Shown one piece after another: positions 17,790 through 28,900 of a stretch of 37,294 nucleotides of DNA (positions are counted from its first letter, which is position 1; the number at the start of each line of letters is the position of its first letter). This stretch comes from Aculops lycopersici. Lineage: Eukaryota > Arthropoda > Arachnida > Trombidiformes > Eriophyidae. The notes beneath the pieces were generated by a model. The model saw only the letters and a list, made by a program, of their open reading frames with translations. It searched no databases and was not told the DNA's origin. Made by a program: the position numbers and the translations under genes. Location: positions 6,014,956 to 6,052,249 of the forward strand of contig WNKI01000002.1 of assembly GCA_015350385.1 (NCBI GenBank), given 5' to 3'.

Positions 17790-20700
17790 ATGTCTAAATC
17801 AGTGTTCAAAGTTATTATAACAAACCTCAAGAGTAAGGACGATGACGAGAGGAGCAAGGCAACGCAGCAGCTCCAAAATTATGTCATCAACGAGGTCCAA
17901 GGGAAACCGATGGAGTTTGTCAAGACGTTTATCGAGGAGATTAATCATCAGATTGTAAAATTATTTAGGGCCAACTCAGAGACAAGCGCCAAAAAGGGCG
18001 GACTTTTAGCAATGATAACGTTGATTAACTTGGATGTTGGTGACAGGATCACGCAATGCACAAAATTTGCAAACATTATACGAGATCTACCAGTTGCAAG
18101 TGATGTTAGCTTAATGGAACTAGAGGCATATACAATAGGCAAAATTGCAGAAGTCTCCGGTTCACTGACAACAAAGTTTATGGATTTTGAGGTTGGCAAA
18201 GCGGTCGAGTGGCTGAGAACAGAACAAATCGATAGACATTCGGATAAAAAACATTGCGGTGCATTGAGACTAAGGGAATTGGCTAAATTTGCACCCGCCT
18301 TCTTTGTCCCTCATATGAGCCAATTCTTTGATTGTATATTTAATGCAATCTGCGACCAAAAGCCTATCGTCAGAGAATGTGGAGTTGACGCTCTCAGGGC
18401 AGCTTTATTTGTTCTAGCTAGTAGGGAGACGGATGAAAATCAGAATCCAAGATGGTATGAACATTGTTATAAAGAGGCAATCAAAAATTTCGATCCAAAT
18501 TATATTTCAGATGCTGATGTCGGAAGTAGTAGTGGTGGCGGTGGTGGCAATTCTATTCACCATCACCATCAACTATCTCAAAAAGACAAGGCACGTCGGG
18601 ATGACAGAATACATGGGGCACTTATGGTCCTGAATGAGTTGTTTGCTGTTTGTGATACACCCAATCATTTGATAAATAGTCACTACCATCACAATAATCA
18701 CCTATATCACAAGTCAGATTATCTAACAGATCATCACGAGAACAATCTTATCCTAAGTGCACCCTCGCCAGCAACAAACGCCGCCTCTAGCAATCACCAT
18801 CACCACTCATCTAACCACCATCACCTGAATAGTTATAATCTGCCGCAAAATTTCAATGCCCCAACAACAAATCTACTAGTCCACGAGAGCCCAACTTGCA
18901 GGCAATTATTGAATGAAAAGTTTACTTATATCTGTGATATCATTATGAAACAAAAAGCGTCCAAGAATCCTTATATCATAAATATTTTATTGATGTTGAT
19001 TCCAAGAATGGCTGCCTTCAACTCAGAATACTTTGTTCAAAAACATTTAGCCGAAACCATCGATTACTTGCTCAGTGGGCTTAGGTCCACAAGAGATAGA
19101 TCCAAGTTCTTTATTGCCATTGGCCGTTTGGCGTCAGGAGTCAAAAAAAATCTGAAACCTTATGTTCCTCGAATCATGGAAGCTATCAGAAGTTGCCTAC
19201 CAACGAAAGACCCGAGAAAAGCAAGATCCTCTAGTTTTATCTATTCAAACTCATCAACAACCGAACCTTGTGTCTTTGAGTGCATTAGTTTGATTGCTCA
19301 AGCATTAGGGCCTCTCATTGAACCGGAAATAAGATCTCAAGATTTCCTTGATCAAATGACTTTAAGTGGACTGAGTCCAGCTCTAGCGTCAGCCTTCCTG
19401 GAATTGTCCATACAAATACCGCAATTAAGAAGAGAGATTCATAATCATCTATTGCATATGCTTTCGATGGTTCTGATGCAGAAGCCATTCAAGAATCCGG
19501 GTCTACCTGATAGTCAACTGCATCCATCACAGACTAGTCATCAAACCTCGCCAAATAATACCCATAGATCACATCATCAATCCCACTCAACTAATAATTT
19601 AGAATATCAACAAGAATACTTAAACAACATAACGCTTGCACTGAAGATTCTAGCCAAGTTTGACTTTCACAGTATGTTTACCATGCAATTTGCCACCTAC
19701 TGCTCGGAACACTATTTAACTAGCGAGATCCGGGATATCAGATTAGAATCGGTGAGAACATGTTGTCAGATTCTATTACCGGCCATTATCAGAAATCAGA
19801 ATAAGCACAATCCAGCCCTAATAGACACAATCCAGGATGTGATATACAAGCTACTGGTGACCGCAGTCACTGATTCAGACAAAGAAGTTCGTAAGGCTGT
19901 ACTCGAATCTCTAACGCCCAAGTTCGATTACTACTTAGCTCAAGTGACTAACTTGAATTGTTTATTTTTATGCTTAAACGAGGAAGAATTCGAGATACGT
20001 GAGCTAGCAGTTTGTTTGATCGGTAGATTGAGTAGTCTAAATCCAGGATTCATCTTACCCTCACTAAGAAAGATTCTCCTCAATTATTTGAATGAGCTAC
20101 GATATTCAGGTATGCCAAGAAACAAGGAGCAAGCCGCCAAGATGTTGGGCCAACTATTTGCACATGCACCTGTTCTTATGAGAGCCTACACCCAGCCGGT
20201 AATCAATGAGTTTTTGAATCAACTTCAAGATACAGTCAATGCACCAAATGCCACAAAGAGTATTTTAGAGGCTGTAGGTTTGCAAGCTAAGGTTAGCGGT
20301 CAAGATTTGATAAATTATGCTGATAGGTTGCTCGTTTTATTACTCAGAACCGTCGAAGAGCCAAACTCGGAGGTTGAACGCGATATGGCACTTTGGACTT
20401 TGGGCCAGCTAATCGAGAACACGGGTTTTGTTATTGAACCTTACTGGAAATATCCCAAGCTTCTGGACATATTATTAGATCTAGTGAGAAAAGAACAAGC
20501 ACCTTATGTTAGGAAGAAGGCAATCAGAGCTTTGGGTTTATTGGGCGCTATTGATCCATATAGACACCAGCTAAACATGGGCCAAGTAGGCCAGTCAAAT
20601 GAACTTCTTTCGAGTGTCTCGGATGACAGCACAGGTACTCAACTCCACGAACTATCAGCATGTGAACTATTGGTCAGCAATCAATCAGACGACTTTTATC

Positions 20701-23700
20701 CAGCTATAGCTCTATCGTCTCTCATCAAAATAATGAGAGACAAATCTCTGAGCAACTATTACACTGTTGCAGTTCAAGCTGTCACCTTCATATTTATGCG
20801 ATTAGGTGTCAAGTGTGTGCCATATATACAATATGTTTTGCCAACATTCATTAATGTTATCAGGAATGCTGAGTCCAAATATTGTGAGTTCTTCTTCCAA
20901 CAACTAGGTAACTTAGTATCGATAGTTAAGCAGAATATTCGTAACTATCTTGATGTAATCTTTGAGCTGATCAAAGAATCCTGGTCAGCTCCGAATCCAA
21001 TGCCGGCACTACAGATAACATTGATCAATTTGGTTGAGCAAATAGTCGTTGCTCCGGAGCGTGAGTTTAGAGTTTATCTTCCACGATTGATTCCTCACGC
21101 TCTGAAGGTATTCCAATGTGACAAATCGCCCAAGTGTATGGTGACCGAGAGACTACTGAAAGCGTTACAACAATTTGGCAACAATCTGGATGATTGTCTC
21201 TACTTAATATTACCCTCAATTGTTGAATGCTTTAGCTCCATAGAGAAGCCAGTAATCGTTAGAAAGATTGCACTCGAAACTATACATATATTATCAGAGA
21301 ATCTAGATCTCACTGAATACGCAGCAAAAATTATTCACCCACTTGTTAGAGTTTTAGATAATGAGCCTCAATTAGTTAGCTCCGCTATGGACACTCTATG
21401 CGCAATAGTCTATCAACTTGGCCCAAATTATAAGATATTCATTCCAATTGTACAAAAGGTGATGAAGAAGAACAAGATAACACATACGAGGTATGAGATT
21501 ATTGAATACAAGATATTGAAAGGATCTCAGTATAATAGTTACGATTCGGATGATAGTTTTGTATTCCACAAGAAGAGCTACAACCGAAAGCCAGTCTCAA
21601 ATATGATTCCACCAAATCAGGCGACCGAGTTTGGTGCAAACAAAAAGTTTCAAGCAAGCGATCTACAGCGGGCTTGGGGCATAAGAAAGTGCGCCACTCG
21701 AGAGGATTGGTTGAGTTGGTTGAAGATATTAGAATTGGATCTACTTAAGGAGTCGCCGTCGTTGGCGCTTAGATCGTGTAACCCATTGGCTCAATCTCAT
21801 GAACCTTTATCACGGGAACTATTCAACGCAGCCTTCTTGTGTTGTTGGTCCGAATTGAACGAGGACCAACAGAGGGATCTCATTAGTAGTATTGAAGCAG
21901 CTTTACAGGCTCCCGATGTACCGGAAGTCACGCAGGCCTTATTGAATCTTACCGAGTTTATGGAACATAGCGACAAGGGTCCATTACCAATCTCACCACA
22001 ACTTTTGTCAAAACGCGCTCAAGCTTGTCGGGCTTTTGCAAAGGCATTGCACTACAAGGAGGAGGAGTTTAAGGCCTCGGCAGAGGGGGCCAGGTCCACC
22101 TTGGTCCTAGAAGATTTGCTTAGTATCAACAAGAAACTACAACATCCCGAGGCGGCGGCTGGTGTTCTGAAATATGCAGAGAATAATGGTTACGAGCTTA
22201 ACAACAAGGAGCGATGGTATGAGAAACTGCACGATTGGGACAATGCTCTGAGGGAGTACAAGCTTAAGACTGAGCAGAAATCTGACGACATTGACTCGCT
22301 GAAGGGATTACTTAGATGCTATGAGCATGTTGGCGAATGGGAGAGTCTCTACAAGTTGGCGGCGGAGAGTTGGCCAAAGTTGGGCAAGCGAGATCAACAG
22401 GAAGTGTCTAGAGCTGCAGCAACCGCCGCTTGGTCATTGCGCCGCTGGGACGGCATGGAGAGATTTACAAAGTGTATCCGGGACAACACTGTCGAGTCAT
22501 CCTGTTACCAAGCTGTACTTGAGGTTCATCGGAACAACTTTGACCTTGCGCATGATTTGATAGATCAAGCTCGGAATTCCATTGACACTGATCTAACCGC
22601 TATGGCCGACGAGGGCAAGAATCGCGCCTACGGTGCTATGGTTCAGGTGATGATGCTCAGTGAATTGGAGGAGGTTATTCAGTACAAACTCATGGAGGGT
22701 CGGCGAGATTTTATCAAGGACAAATGGTGGAAACGGCTCCAGGGATGCCAGCGGATAGTGGAAAATTGGCAAAAGATTTTGACCCTGAGATCTTTGGTTC
22801 TCCAACCGCACGAGGATATGCGAGGGTGGATAAAGTTTGCGAGTATTTGTCAGAACAACGATAGTCGTTGTAGGCTGAAGCAATCGCATAGTGTGCTGAC
22901 CATGTTGTTGAATTGTGATCCAAAGAGTCAGGACGAGATTCCGATGGAGCATCCGCATGTTACCTTCGCTTATCTCAAGCATTTATGGCGAAGCGGTGAG
23001 CGTCAGGAAGCCTTTGACAAGTTACAAAAGTTTGTTGAAAAGGCTCTGCCACGTCTCAATTACATGGCTAGTCCAAGTTTGCCATCTTATGTAAGTGGCA
23101 TAGTGCCCCAGAGCGCTGGTGGCAACATGGGTCCCAGTGCCAATGGTACAATTGGAAGTGGAGACCCTAACGCAATGAGATCGTTCAATGGGCTCAACAA
23201 TTCGGCTATCCAGTCGCCAGTCGATTCTATCAATATGGCCACCTCGAGTGGACCACTTGTTGGTGGGCCAGCTAATAACAATCACCACCACCAACCACAA
23301 AATCTAACTCCTATGGCGCTTAACATGGTTAATGGATACTCTAGAACACCCGTCGCATTGACCATACCCCAGTCGATAAGTGAGGACAACATTCAGCATT
23401 CACAGAAACAAGACTTGAACACTCTACTGTCGCGTTGTTATTTAAAGCTAGGTCAATGGCAGGAGAATTTGGAGGAAGTGGATGAGCATTCGATACCTGC
23501 AATCTATGAGCACTATGTGAAGGCCACCGAGTTCGACCGGAACTGGTACAAAGCTTGGCATGCTCTGGCCTACATGAGTTATGAGGCCGTTTTGTTCCAC
23601 AATGTTCCTCTGTACACCATTCCTGCAATCAAGTCGTTTTTTAGGTCTATAGCTCTGTCAAATGGAAACTCTCTTCAGGATACACTGCGTTTGCTAACTC

Positions 23701-25457
23701 TTTGGTTTGATAATGCCAACCACAATGATGTAAGCGAAGCATTCGCTGTTGGCATGAAGACTGTACCCATAGAGACTTGGCTACAGGTGATCCCCCAGCT
23801 AATTGCCCGTATCGACACGCCACAACCAAATGTCAACAATCTTCTGCAAGAGTTGCTCACCGACATTGGCAAGTACCACCCACAAGCTCTCATATACCCT
23901 CTCACAGTTGCCTCAAAGTCAACTGTGCCCATAAGACAGCAGACCGCTACGAAGATGATGGGAAGTATGAAGGAGCATAGCAGTAATTTAGTTATGCAAG
24001 CCCTAACGGTTAGTGAGGAGTTGATTAGGGTAGCCATCTTGTGGCATGAGCTCTGGCACGAGGGTCTCGAAGAGGCATCGCGACTTTACTTTGGCGAAAA
24101 GAACGTTCAAGGAATGTTGTCCGTATTGGAGCCTCTTCACGCTATGGTTCATCGGGGAGCCCAGAGTTTGAAGGAAATGTCATTTCAGCAAGCCTATGGC
24201 CGTGACCTACAGCAAGCTCACGATTGGTGCAGACAATTCCAACGAACCGGAAACACGAAAGATCTAACGCAAGCTTGGGATTTATATTACCTGGTGTTCA
24301 AGCGAATAGCCAAGCAGTTACCTCTACTTACATCATTGGAGCTCAAGTATGTATCGCCTCGTTTAGAGACTTGTCACGATTTGGAGCTCGCCGTTCCGGG
24401 CAGTTACATTCCGCACAAGCCAATCATTAAGATCGAGAAAGTCAAGTCAAATCTGCAAGTTATCACCAGCAAGCAGAGGCCTAGGAAGTTGTGCGTTAGG
24501 GGAAGCGATGGAAAGGAGTACATGTTTTTGTTGAAGGGTCACGAGGATTTGCGACAGGATGAGCGGGTTATGCAATTGTTTGGCCTCGTCAACACATTGC
24601 TCATCAACGAGCCGGAAACAAGTGGTCGCAATTTAACCATTCAACGTTATGCCGTTATCCCTCTATCCACGAACAGTGGTCTCATTGGCTGGGTGCCACA
24701 CTGTGACACCCTGCACACTCTCATCAAGGACTACAGGGAGCGGCGGAAGGTTGTGCTAAACATCGAGCACCGACTAATGCTCCGGATGACTGCCGACTTT
24801 GAACACTTGACTCTGCTACAAAAGGTTGAGGTGTTCGAGCATGCTCTAAGTATAACCCAAGGCGACGATTTGTCCAGGTTGCTGTGGCTCAAGTCGCCAA
24901 ATAGCGAGGTTTGGTTCGAGAGGCGAACAAATTACACAAGATCTCTAGCCACCATGTCGATGGTTGGATATGTCCTTGGTTTGGGCGACCGTCATCCGAG
25001 CAATCTAATGTTGGATCGATTGAGCGGCAAGATACTGCACATTGACTTTGGCGATTGCTTTGAGGTTGCGATGACTCGCGAGAAGTTTCCCGAGAAAATT
25101 CCCTTTAGATTGACGAGGATGCTGATCCAAGCAATGGAGGTGACGGGAATCGAGGGAACCTACCGGATGACTTGTGAGAAGGTTATGCATGTGCTGAGGA
25201 AGAACAAGGATAGTTTGATGGCCGTATTGGAAGCATTCATCTATGATCCTCTACTCGATTGGCGCCTTGAACAAACGCCGACCACCAACTCAAAAGCCAT
25301 GACTGTTGTTAATCGGGTTCGCGATAAGCTAACTGGCCGTGACTTTGATCCAAACATCACATTTGATGTGCCAAATCAGGTAGACCTGTTGATTCGGCAG
25401 GCGACTTTGAATGAGAACCTGTGCCAGTGTTACATTGGTTGGTGCCCATTTTGGTAG
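17790..25457 (+). CDS. Tor: Target of rapamycin (TOR) kinase
   Basis: Uninterrupted exon of 2555 residues with a true ATG, close to the usual TOR length. HEAT repeats occupy about 1-1250, followed by the FAT domain. The FRB domain lies near 2081-2180 (LWHELWHEGLEEASRLYFGE). S2097 is at the position of the rapamycin-critical serine and the AWDLYY tryptophan is present, so FKBP-rapamycin binding is predicted to be intact. The PI3K-like kinase has GDRHPSN (D2400, N2405) and DFG (2419-2421). The protein ends with the FATC motif CYIGWCPFW. It is the catalytic subunit of TORC1/TORC2, controlling growth by nutrient signals. Family-unusual insertions are His/Asn/Gly-rich (about 244-367), His/Ser-rich (about 571-607) and Gly/Asn/Ser-rich in FAT (about 1767-1847). 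Arginine codons are mostly AGA/AGG in the first half and mostly CGN after about 21,700. Divergent from jub, convergent with Prickle. Confidence 0.98.
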   Translation: MSKSVFKVIITNLKSKDDDERSKATQQLQNYVINEVQGKPMEFVKTFIEEINHQIVKLFRANSETSAKKGGLLAMITLINLDVGDRITQCTKFANIIRDLPVASDVSLMELEAYTIGKIAEVSGSLTTKFMDFEVGKAVEWLRTEQIDRHSDKKHCGALRLRELAKFAPAFFVPHMSQFFDCIFNAICDQKPIVRECGVDALRAALFVLASRETDENQNPRWYEHCYKEAIKNFDPNYISDADVGSSSGGGGGNSIHHHHQLSQKDKARRDDRIHGALMVLNELFAVCDTPNHLINSHYHHNNHLYHKSDYLTDHHENNLILSAPSPATNAASSNHHHHSSNHHHLNSYNLPQNFNAPTTNLLVHESPTCRQLLNEKFTYICDIIMKQKASKNPYIINILLMLIPRMAAFNSEYFVQKHLAETIDYLLSGLRSTRDRSKFFIAIGRLASGVKKNLKPYVPRIMEAIRSCLPTKDPRKARSSSFIYSNSSTTEPCVFECISLIAQALGPLIEPEIRSQDFLDQMTLSGLSPALASAFLELSIQIPQLRREIHNHLLHMLSMVLMQKPFKNPGLPDSQLHPSQTSHQTSPNNTHRSHHQSHSTNNLEYQQEYLNNITLALKILAKFDFHSMFTMQFATYCSEHYLTSEIRDIRLESVRTCCQILLPAIIRNQNKHNPALIDTIQDVIYKLLVTAVTDSDKEVRKAVLESLTPKFDYYLAQVTNLNCLFLCLNEEEFEIRELAVCLIGRLSSLNPGFILPSLRKILLNYLNELRYSGMPRNKEQAAKMLGQLFAHAPVLMRAYTQPVINEFLNQLQDTVNAPNATKSILEAVGLQAKVSGQDLINYADRLLVLLLRTVEEPNSEVERDMALWTLGQLIENTGFVIEPYWKYPKLLDILLDLVRKEQAPYVRKKAIRALGLLGAIDPYRHQLNMGQVGQSNELLSSVSDDSTGTQLHELSACELLVSNQSDDFYPAIALSSLIKIMRDKSLSNYYTVAVQAVTFIFMRLGVKCVPYIQYVLPTFINVIRNAESKYCEFFFQQLGNLVSIVKQNIRNYLDVIFELIKESWSAPNPMPALQITLINLVEQIVVAPEREFRVYLPRLIPHALKVFQCDKSPKCMVTERLLKALQQFGNNLDDCLYLILPSIVECFSSIEKPVIVRKIALETIHILSENLDLTEYAAKIIHPLVRVLDNEPQLVSSAMDTLCAIVYQLGPNYKIFIPIVQKVMKKNKITHTRYEIIEYKILKGSQYNSYDSDDSFVFHKKSYNRKPVSNMIPPNQATEFGANKKFQASDLQRAWGIRKCATREDWLSWLKILELDLLKESPSLALRSCNPLAQSHEPLSRELFNAAFLCCWSELNEDQQRDLISSIEAALQAPDVPEVTQALLNLTEFMEHSDKGPLPISPQLLSKRAQACRAFAKALHYKEEEFKASAEGARSTLVLEDLLSINKKLQHPEAAAGVLKYAENNGYELNNKERWYEKLHDWDNALREYKLKTEQKSDDIDSLKGLLRCYEHVGEWESLYKLAAESWPKLGKRDQQEVSRAAATAAWSLRRWDGMERFTKCIRDNTVESSCYQAVLEVHRNNFDLAHDLIDQARNSIDTDLTAMADEGKNRAYGAMVQVMMLSELEEVIQYKLMEGRRDFIKDKWWKRLQGCQRIVENWQKILTLRSLVLQPHEDMRGWIKFASICQNNDSRCRLKQSHSVLTMLLNCDPKSQDEIPMEHPHVTFAYLKHLWRSGERQEAFDKLQKFVEKALPRLNYMASPSLPSYVSGIVPQSAGGNMGPSANGTIGSGDPNAMRSFNGLNNSAIQSPVDSINMATSSGPLVGGPANNNHHHQPQNLTPMALNMVNGYSRTPVALTIPQSISEDNIQHSQKQDLNTLLSRCYLKLGQWQENLEEVDEHSIPAIYEHYVKATEFDRNWYKAWHALAYMSYEAVLFHNVPLYTIPAIKSFFRSIALSNGNSLQDTLRLLTLWFDNANHNDVSEAFAVGMKTVPIETWLQVIPQLIARIDTPQPNVNNLLQELLTDIGKYHPQALIYPLTVASKSTVPIRQQTATKMMGSMKEHSSNLVMQALTVSEELIRVAILWHELWHEGLEEASRLYFGEKNVQGMLSVLEPLHAMVHRGAQSLKEMSFQQAYGRDLQQAHDWCRQFQRTGNTKDLTQAWDLYYLVFKRIAKQLPLLTSLELKYVSPRLETCHDLELAVPGSYIPHKPIIKIEKVKSNLQVITSKQRPRKLCVRGSDGKEYMFLLKGHEDLRQDERVMQLFGLVNTLLINEPETSGRNLTIQRYAVIPLSTNSGLIGWVPHCDTLHTLIKDYRERRKVVLNIEHRLMLRMTADFEHLTLLQKVEVFEHALSITQGDDLSRLLWLKSPNSEVWFERRTNYTRSLATMSMVGYVLGLGDRHPSNLMLDRLSGKILHIDFGDCFEVAMTREKFPEKIPFRLTRMLIQAMEVTGIEGTYRMTCEKVMHVLRKNKDSLMAVLEAFIYDPLLDWRLEQTPTTNSKAMTVVNRVRDKLTGRDFDPNITFDVPNQVDLLIRQATLNENLCQCYIGWCPFW

Positions 25458-25983
25458 CTCTTTGTTTTAGGGCGCGAGAAGAAGAAGAAGACGAATAAAC
25501 TAACAATAGGAATTGAGATCATCAGCGAGAAGCTAAAGCGACGAAGATTAAGGAAAGAAAAAGAAACTCGACTAGACTAATTTTAGCTGTGTTGTGATTT
25601 ATAATTGATGGCAGTGTGATTACATGTACCAATCGTCTTTTTAATTTGGTGGTTTGTTTTGTTTTTAACCGCAATTTGAGTGAGGTGGCGGCAGTAGCGG
25701 TGGTTGTGGTTGATAAAACAAGGGTTAGGCGGTAACAGTAATAATGATTTAACGAATTCAAATGGAAATTCTTTGTCGCTTTTGTTTCTCCCTCTTAGCT
25801 CTTGTGTCATGTTGATTGATCACTTGTTCAGCTCGTTTTTTTCTCCCTTATCCTTCTCCCGAACTAAACAGTGATGACCCATTGGAGAATGAGAGATCGA
25901 GCTGATTATTGTAAGTAAATAAAAATTTGATTAACCATGAATTTCAAGTTTTGGTGTTGAACTAATTAGTTGGGCGGCAGTCA
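25458..25983. other. Convergent 3' region of Tor and Prickle
   Basis: Holds the TOR polyadenylation signal and the presumed 3' end of the Prickle-type gene. No canonical AATAAA for the minus strand was seen close to its stop. A second plus-strand AATAAA lies near 25918. No gene. Confidence 0.6.
25494..25499 (+). terminator. Polyadenylation signal AATAAA, Tor
   Basis: Canonical hexamer 37 bases after the TOR stop codon, implying a very short 3' UTR. Confidence 0.65.
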
Positions 25984-28900
25984 TTAGATAACCTTGCAAT
26001 TGTCGCTATTGCCACCGCCACCTGCTAGCGCTGATCTGGAGCCAGTTGAGATGGTTGATGGCGACTGAGCTCGGAGTTGTTGTTGCCGTTTCATTGCCAT
26101 TGCGTTTGCCACATCCACAGGTGGCTGCTGCATTTGTGCCTGACTGAGTTGCATTGATTGAGATCGTCTGTGGTTGTGGTGGTGCTGGTGCTGCTGCTGT
26201 TGATGATGATGATGATGATGATGATGGTTTCTGGTTCCATGCGATGATTGTCTGCTGCTCTGATTGTGGTGAGATCTACTTCCGCTCGCTTGCGGGCCAC
26301 TTGTTGCTACCGGCGCAACATTCGCCTCTGGGTAATTCCTCGGCGCCGAGGACGACGACTTCCGGTTGTTGGTCCTCGACTCGCTCGAGTATCTTCGTCG
26401 CCGGTGCGACTCTGGGGCTGGTTCAATAATAGAGCCAGCCGATCTATTGCTTCCGCTCGACTTACTCGACGACGTGTGCGACCTTCTCCTTCGCCGCCGC
26501 TCCTGCTTCGAGCTCGACGATTTAACCTCTCGTTGCGATCGGTGTGCTCGCCGGTGGTCGCTGTTCCTCCTGTGACTCCGCCGTGGCGACCTCGACGAAG
26601 AACTGTGACCAGCCGTTGCACGGCGCGAGGTCGGCGATGGACTTCTGGAATAATCAGACGATGCCGTGGAGCATGGCGACGATGAGCGCGAGCTGGCGGC
26701 CGAGTATCGCCTGCCGCGATTTCTTCCATAGACGTGGTCGTCGTCTTCCGATCCGGAGTAGCTATCTTCTGTATCCGAATGGGAATCGGAACCTGAGTAG
26801 CTAGAGCAGGAGCTCTCTCGGCTCGAGCGACTGCATTCGCTGGCCGAATCCGAGTCGTACTCCGAGTCAGAGTTCGAGTCAGAGCTTGAACCGGAAGAGC
26901 TGGAACAAGTTGAGCAACGCGAGGAAACCTCCGAGTCGTAACAGTTGGTATCCGACTCATCGTCGTTCGCGTCCTCCTCCTCCTCCTCCCCATGTCTGTG
27001 TCCTCCTCTCCTGGTAGCGCCTCGGCTAGAGTAGCGACTTCTCCTCGAGCTCGACGGGTGTCTCCTACTCGAACTCGCCCCGCTAACGCTGCGACGTCCA
27101 TGCGAAGACCGGTGATCGCTGGATCGCCGGTGGTTGTGGTGACGTCTTGCCGAGGCTGATGTTGATCTCCTATGCGAAGTTGAGGACGAGGTTCTAACCC
27201 TTCGGTCTTCACCTCTTCGTGAGTGCGAGCGACGATGCGACACTCGCTGACCATTAGCCTGCTGCTGCTGATGATGAAGATCCAAGGGAATCGGAAGATG
27301 AACTGGCAACACCTGTTGCTGCTGATGTTGCTGGAAGGCCGCCATTTGCATGGGCGGTGGTTGGTGTTGATGTGGTTGTGGTTGTGGAGGACAAGCAATC
27401 AAATGGTTCGTGCTAACAGGTTGGCAGGTTTGCACGGTTAGCGGTTGTTGTTGCTCGCGCAACTTTCGCTCCTCGCGACGGCCGCCGCGGCTGGAGCCGC
27501 CCGTGAGGCTGAATTTGGACAAAGCGCCAGACAAGATTCCACCTGTTGACTTCGATTGCTGCACTGGCTGTTGTTGCTGTTGCTGCTGCATCGAATCGAC
27601 AACCACCTGATCGTCAGGGTTCAAAATTAGTCCCGAATGATCAATAAAGTCAGCGCCATTCAGGAGTGGCTCGCCGCCCCTGAGCAAGGAGCTCAATCTA
27701 ACTCGTCTACCTTGGTCGTCGTAGTAGGCGCTGTAGGCATTCAGCGAGCCATTCATCTTAATCTGGCTGGCGAGCTCGGCGGGCATTGTCGCCGAGCCGC
27801 TGGCAAATTGCAACGGATAACTTATTTGACTGTCCACTTGTTGCGCGTTTGGCTGTAGTTGCTGGTAGTACTGCGCCCAATTGCCCGACGATTTTAGTGC
27901 CGACTTCAAGCCACTTGCTCGTCCCAAGGTCATTGTTGACGACGACGACGACGACGACGGCGGATCCTTGACATTGGGATCAAACGAGACAGACTTGGTC
28001 TGTTTCGTTTGTTGTCTCTGCTGTTGCGTCGATTGCGATTCATTGTCCACTCGCTGGCCGATGCTCGAGTTAGATCTCACCTGTTGCTGTTGGTGACCAC
28101 TTTGCGAGCTGCCTATTGTTGTTGTTGTTGTTGTTGCTGCTGTTGTTGCTGTTGACGAATTAAGTGCGCCCATGCTAATCGCGCTGGTCATTCCAACCAA
28201 ATCGTCTCGCGGCTGACAATTGAGCAGCGGCGAGGTGATGGCAAAAAAGTCGCCCATGAAACTTTCGCTCCTGTTTCCGTCACCTTGCAGCTTTAGCTGC
28301 TGATCGTCAACCGAAGCGCCGCCGGCCACCTGTTGTTGTTGTTGTTGTTGGCTCGTCAACAAACGCGCACTGGTTTTGGTTGCCTTGTTCACTGTTGAGT
28401 AGTGGTCAGTGATTATATTGGCAGTCATTGAGTTTTGATGCTGCTGCTGCTGTTGCTGACGGTTATAACTTGCGGCCGTCTGTTGAATGGTCGCCTCGAC
28501 TGTGGGCAATCCATTGGTGTCCAGCGGAATTAGCGACGAGTTTAGCATGGAGGCTGAAGCAGCGGAGGGCGCATTTGGTGCCAGAGTTCCGCTACTTTTA
28601 CTGCTAGCCAACGAGGCAGTCAATCGTCTGGGTAAGCGCTGTGCCAACTCAAAGAAAAATGACTCCTGGTTTCCGGTTGATGATTTCGTGGCCGAGCTTC
28701 CGCTCGACTTCACAAACGCCTGCGAGTTACTCTGACCCAAACTGGAGCGAGCTCCAAATCTCATCGACTGTCCCTCAAAGTGGCCAACCAATTGATCCAT
28801 TCCCTCGGTCTTATTTTGGGCTGAGTTCTTGTGCTGCATTTGATCGTCAGCAACTGCCAACAAATCAACCACCGAGAGCTCGGTTATTGGCTGCACCCTT

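Noticed and set aside
26307..27398. 363-codon open frame on the minus strand, out of frame with the Prickle-type protein
   Set aside because: It overlaps the RS/SR-repeat region, whose composition lacks stop codons in other frames. The reading is an Arg/Thr-rich shadow without domain features.
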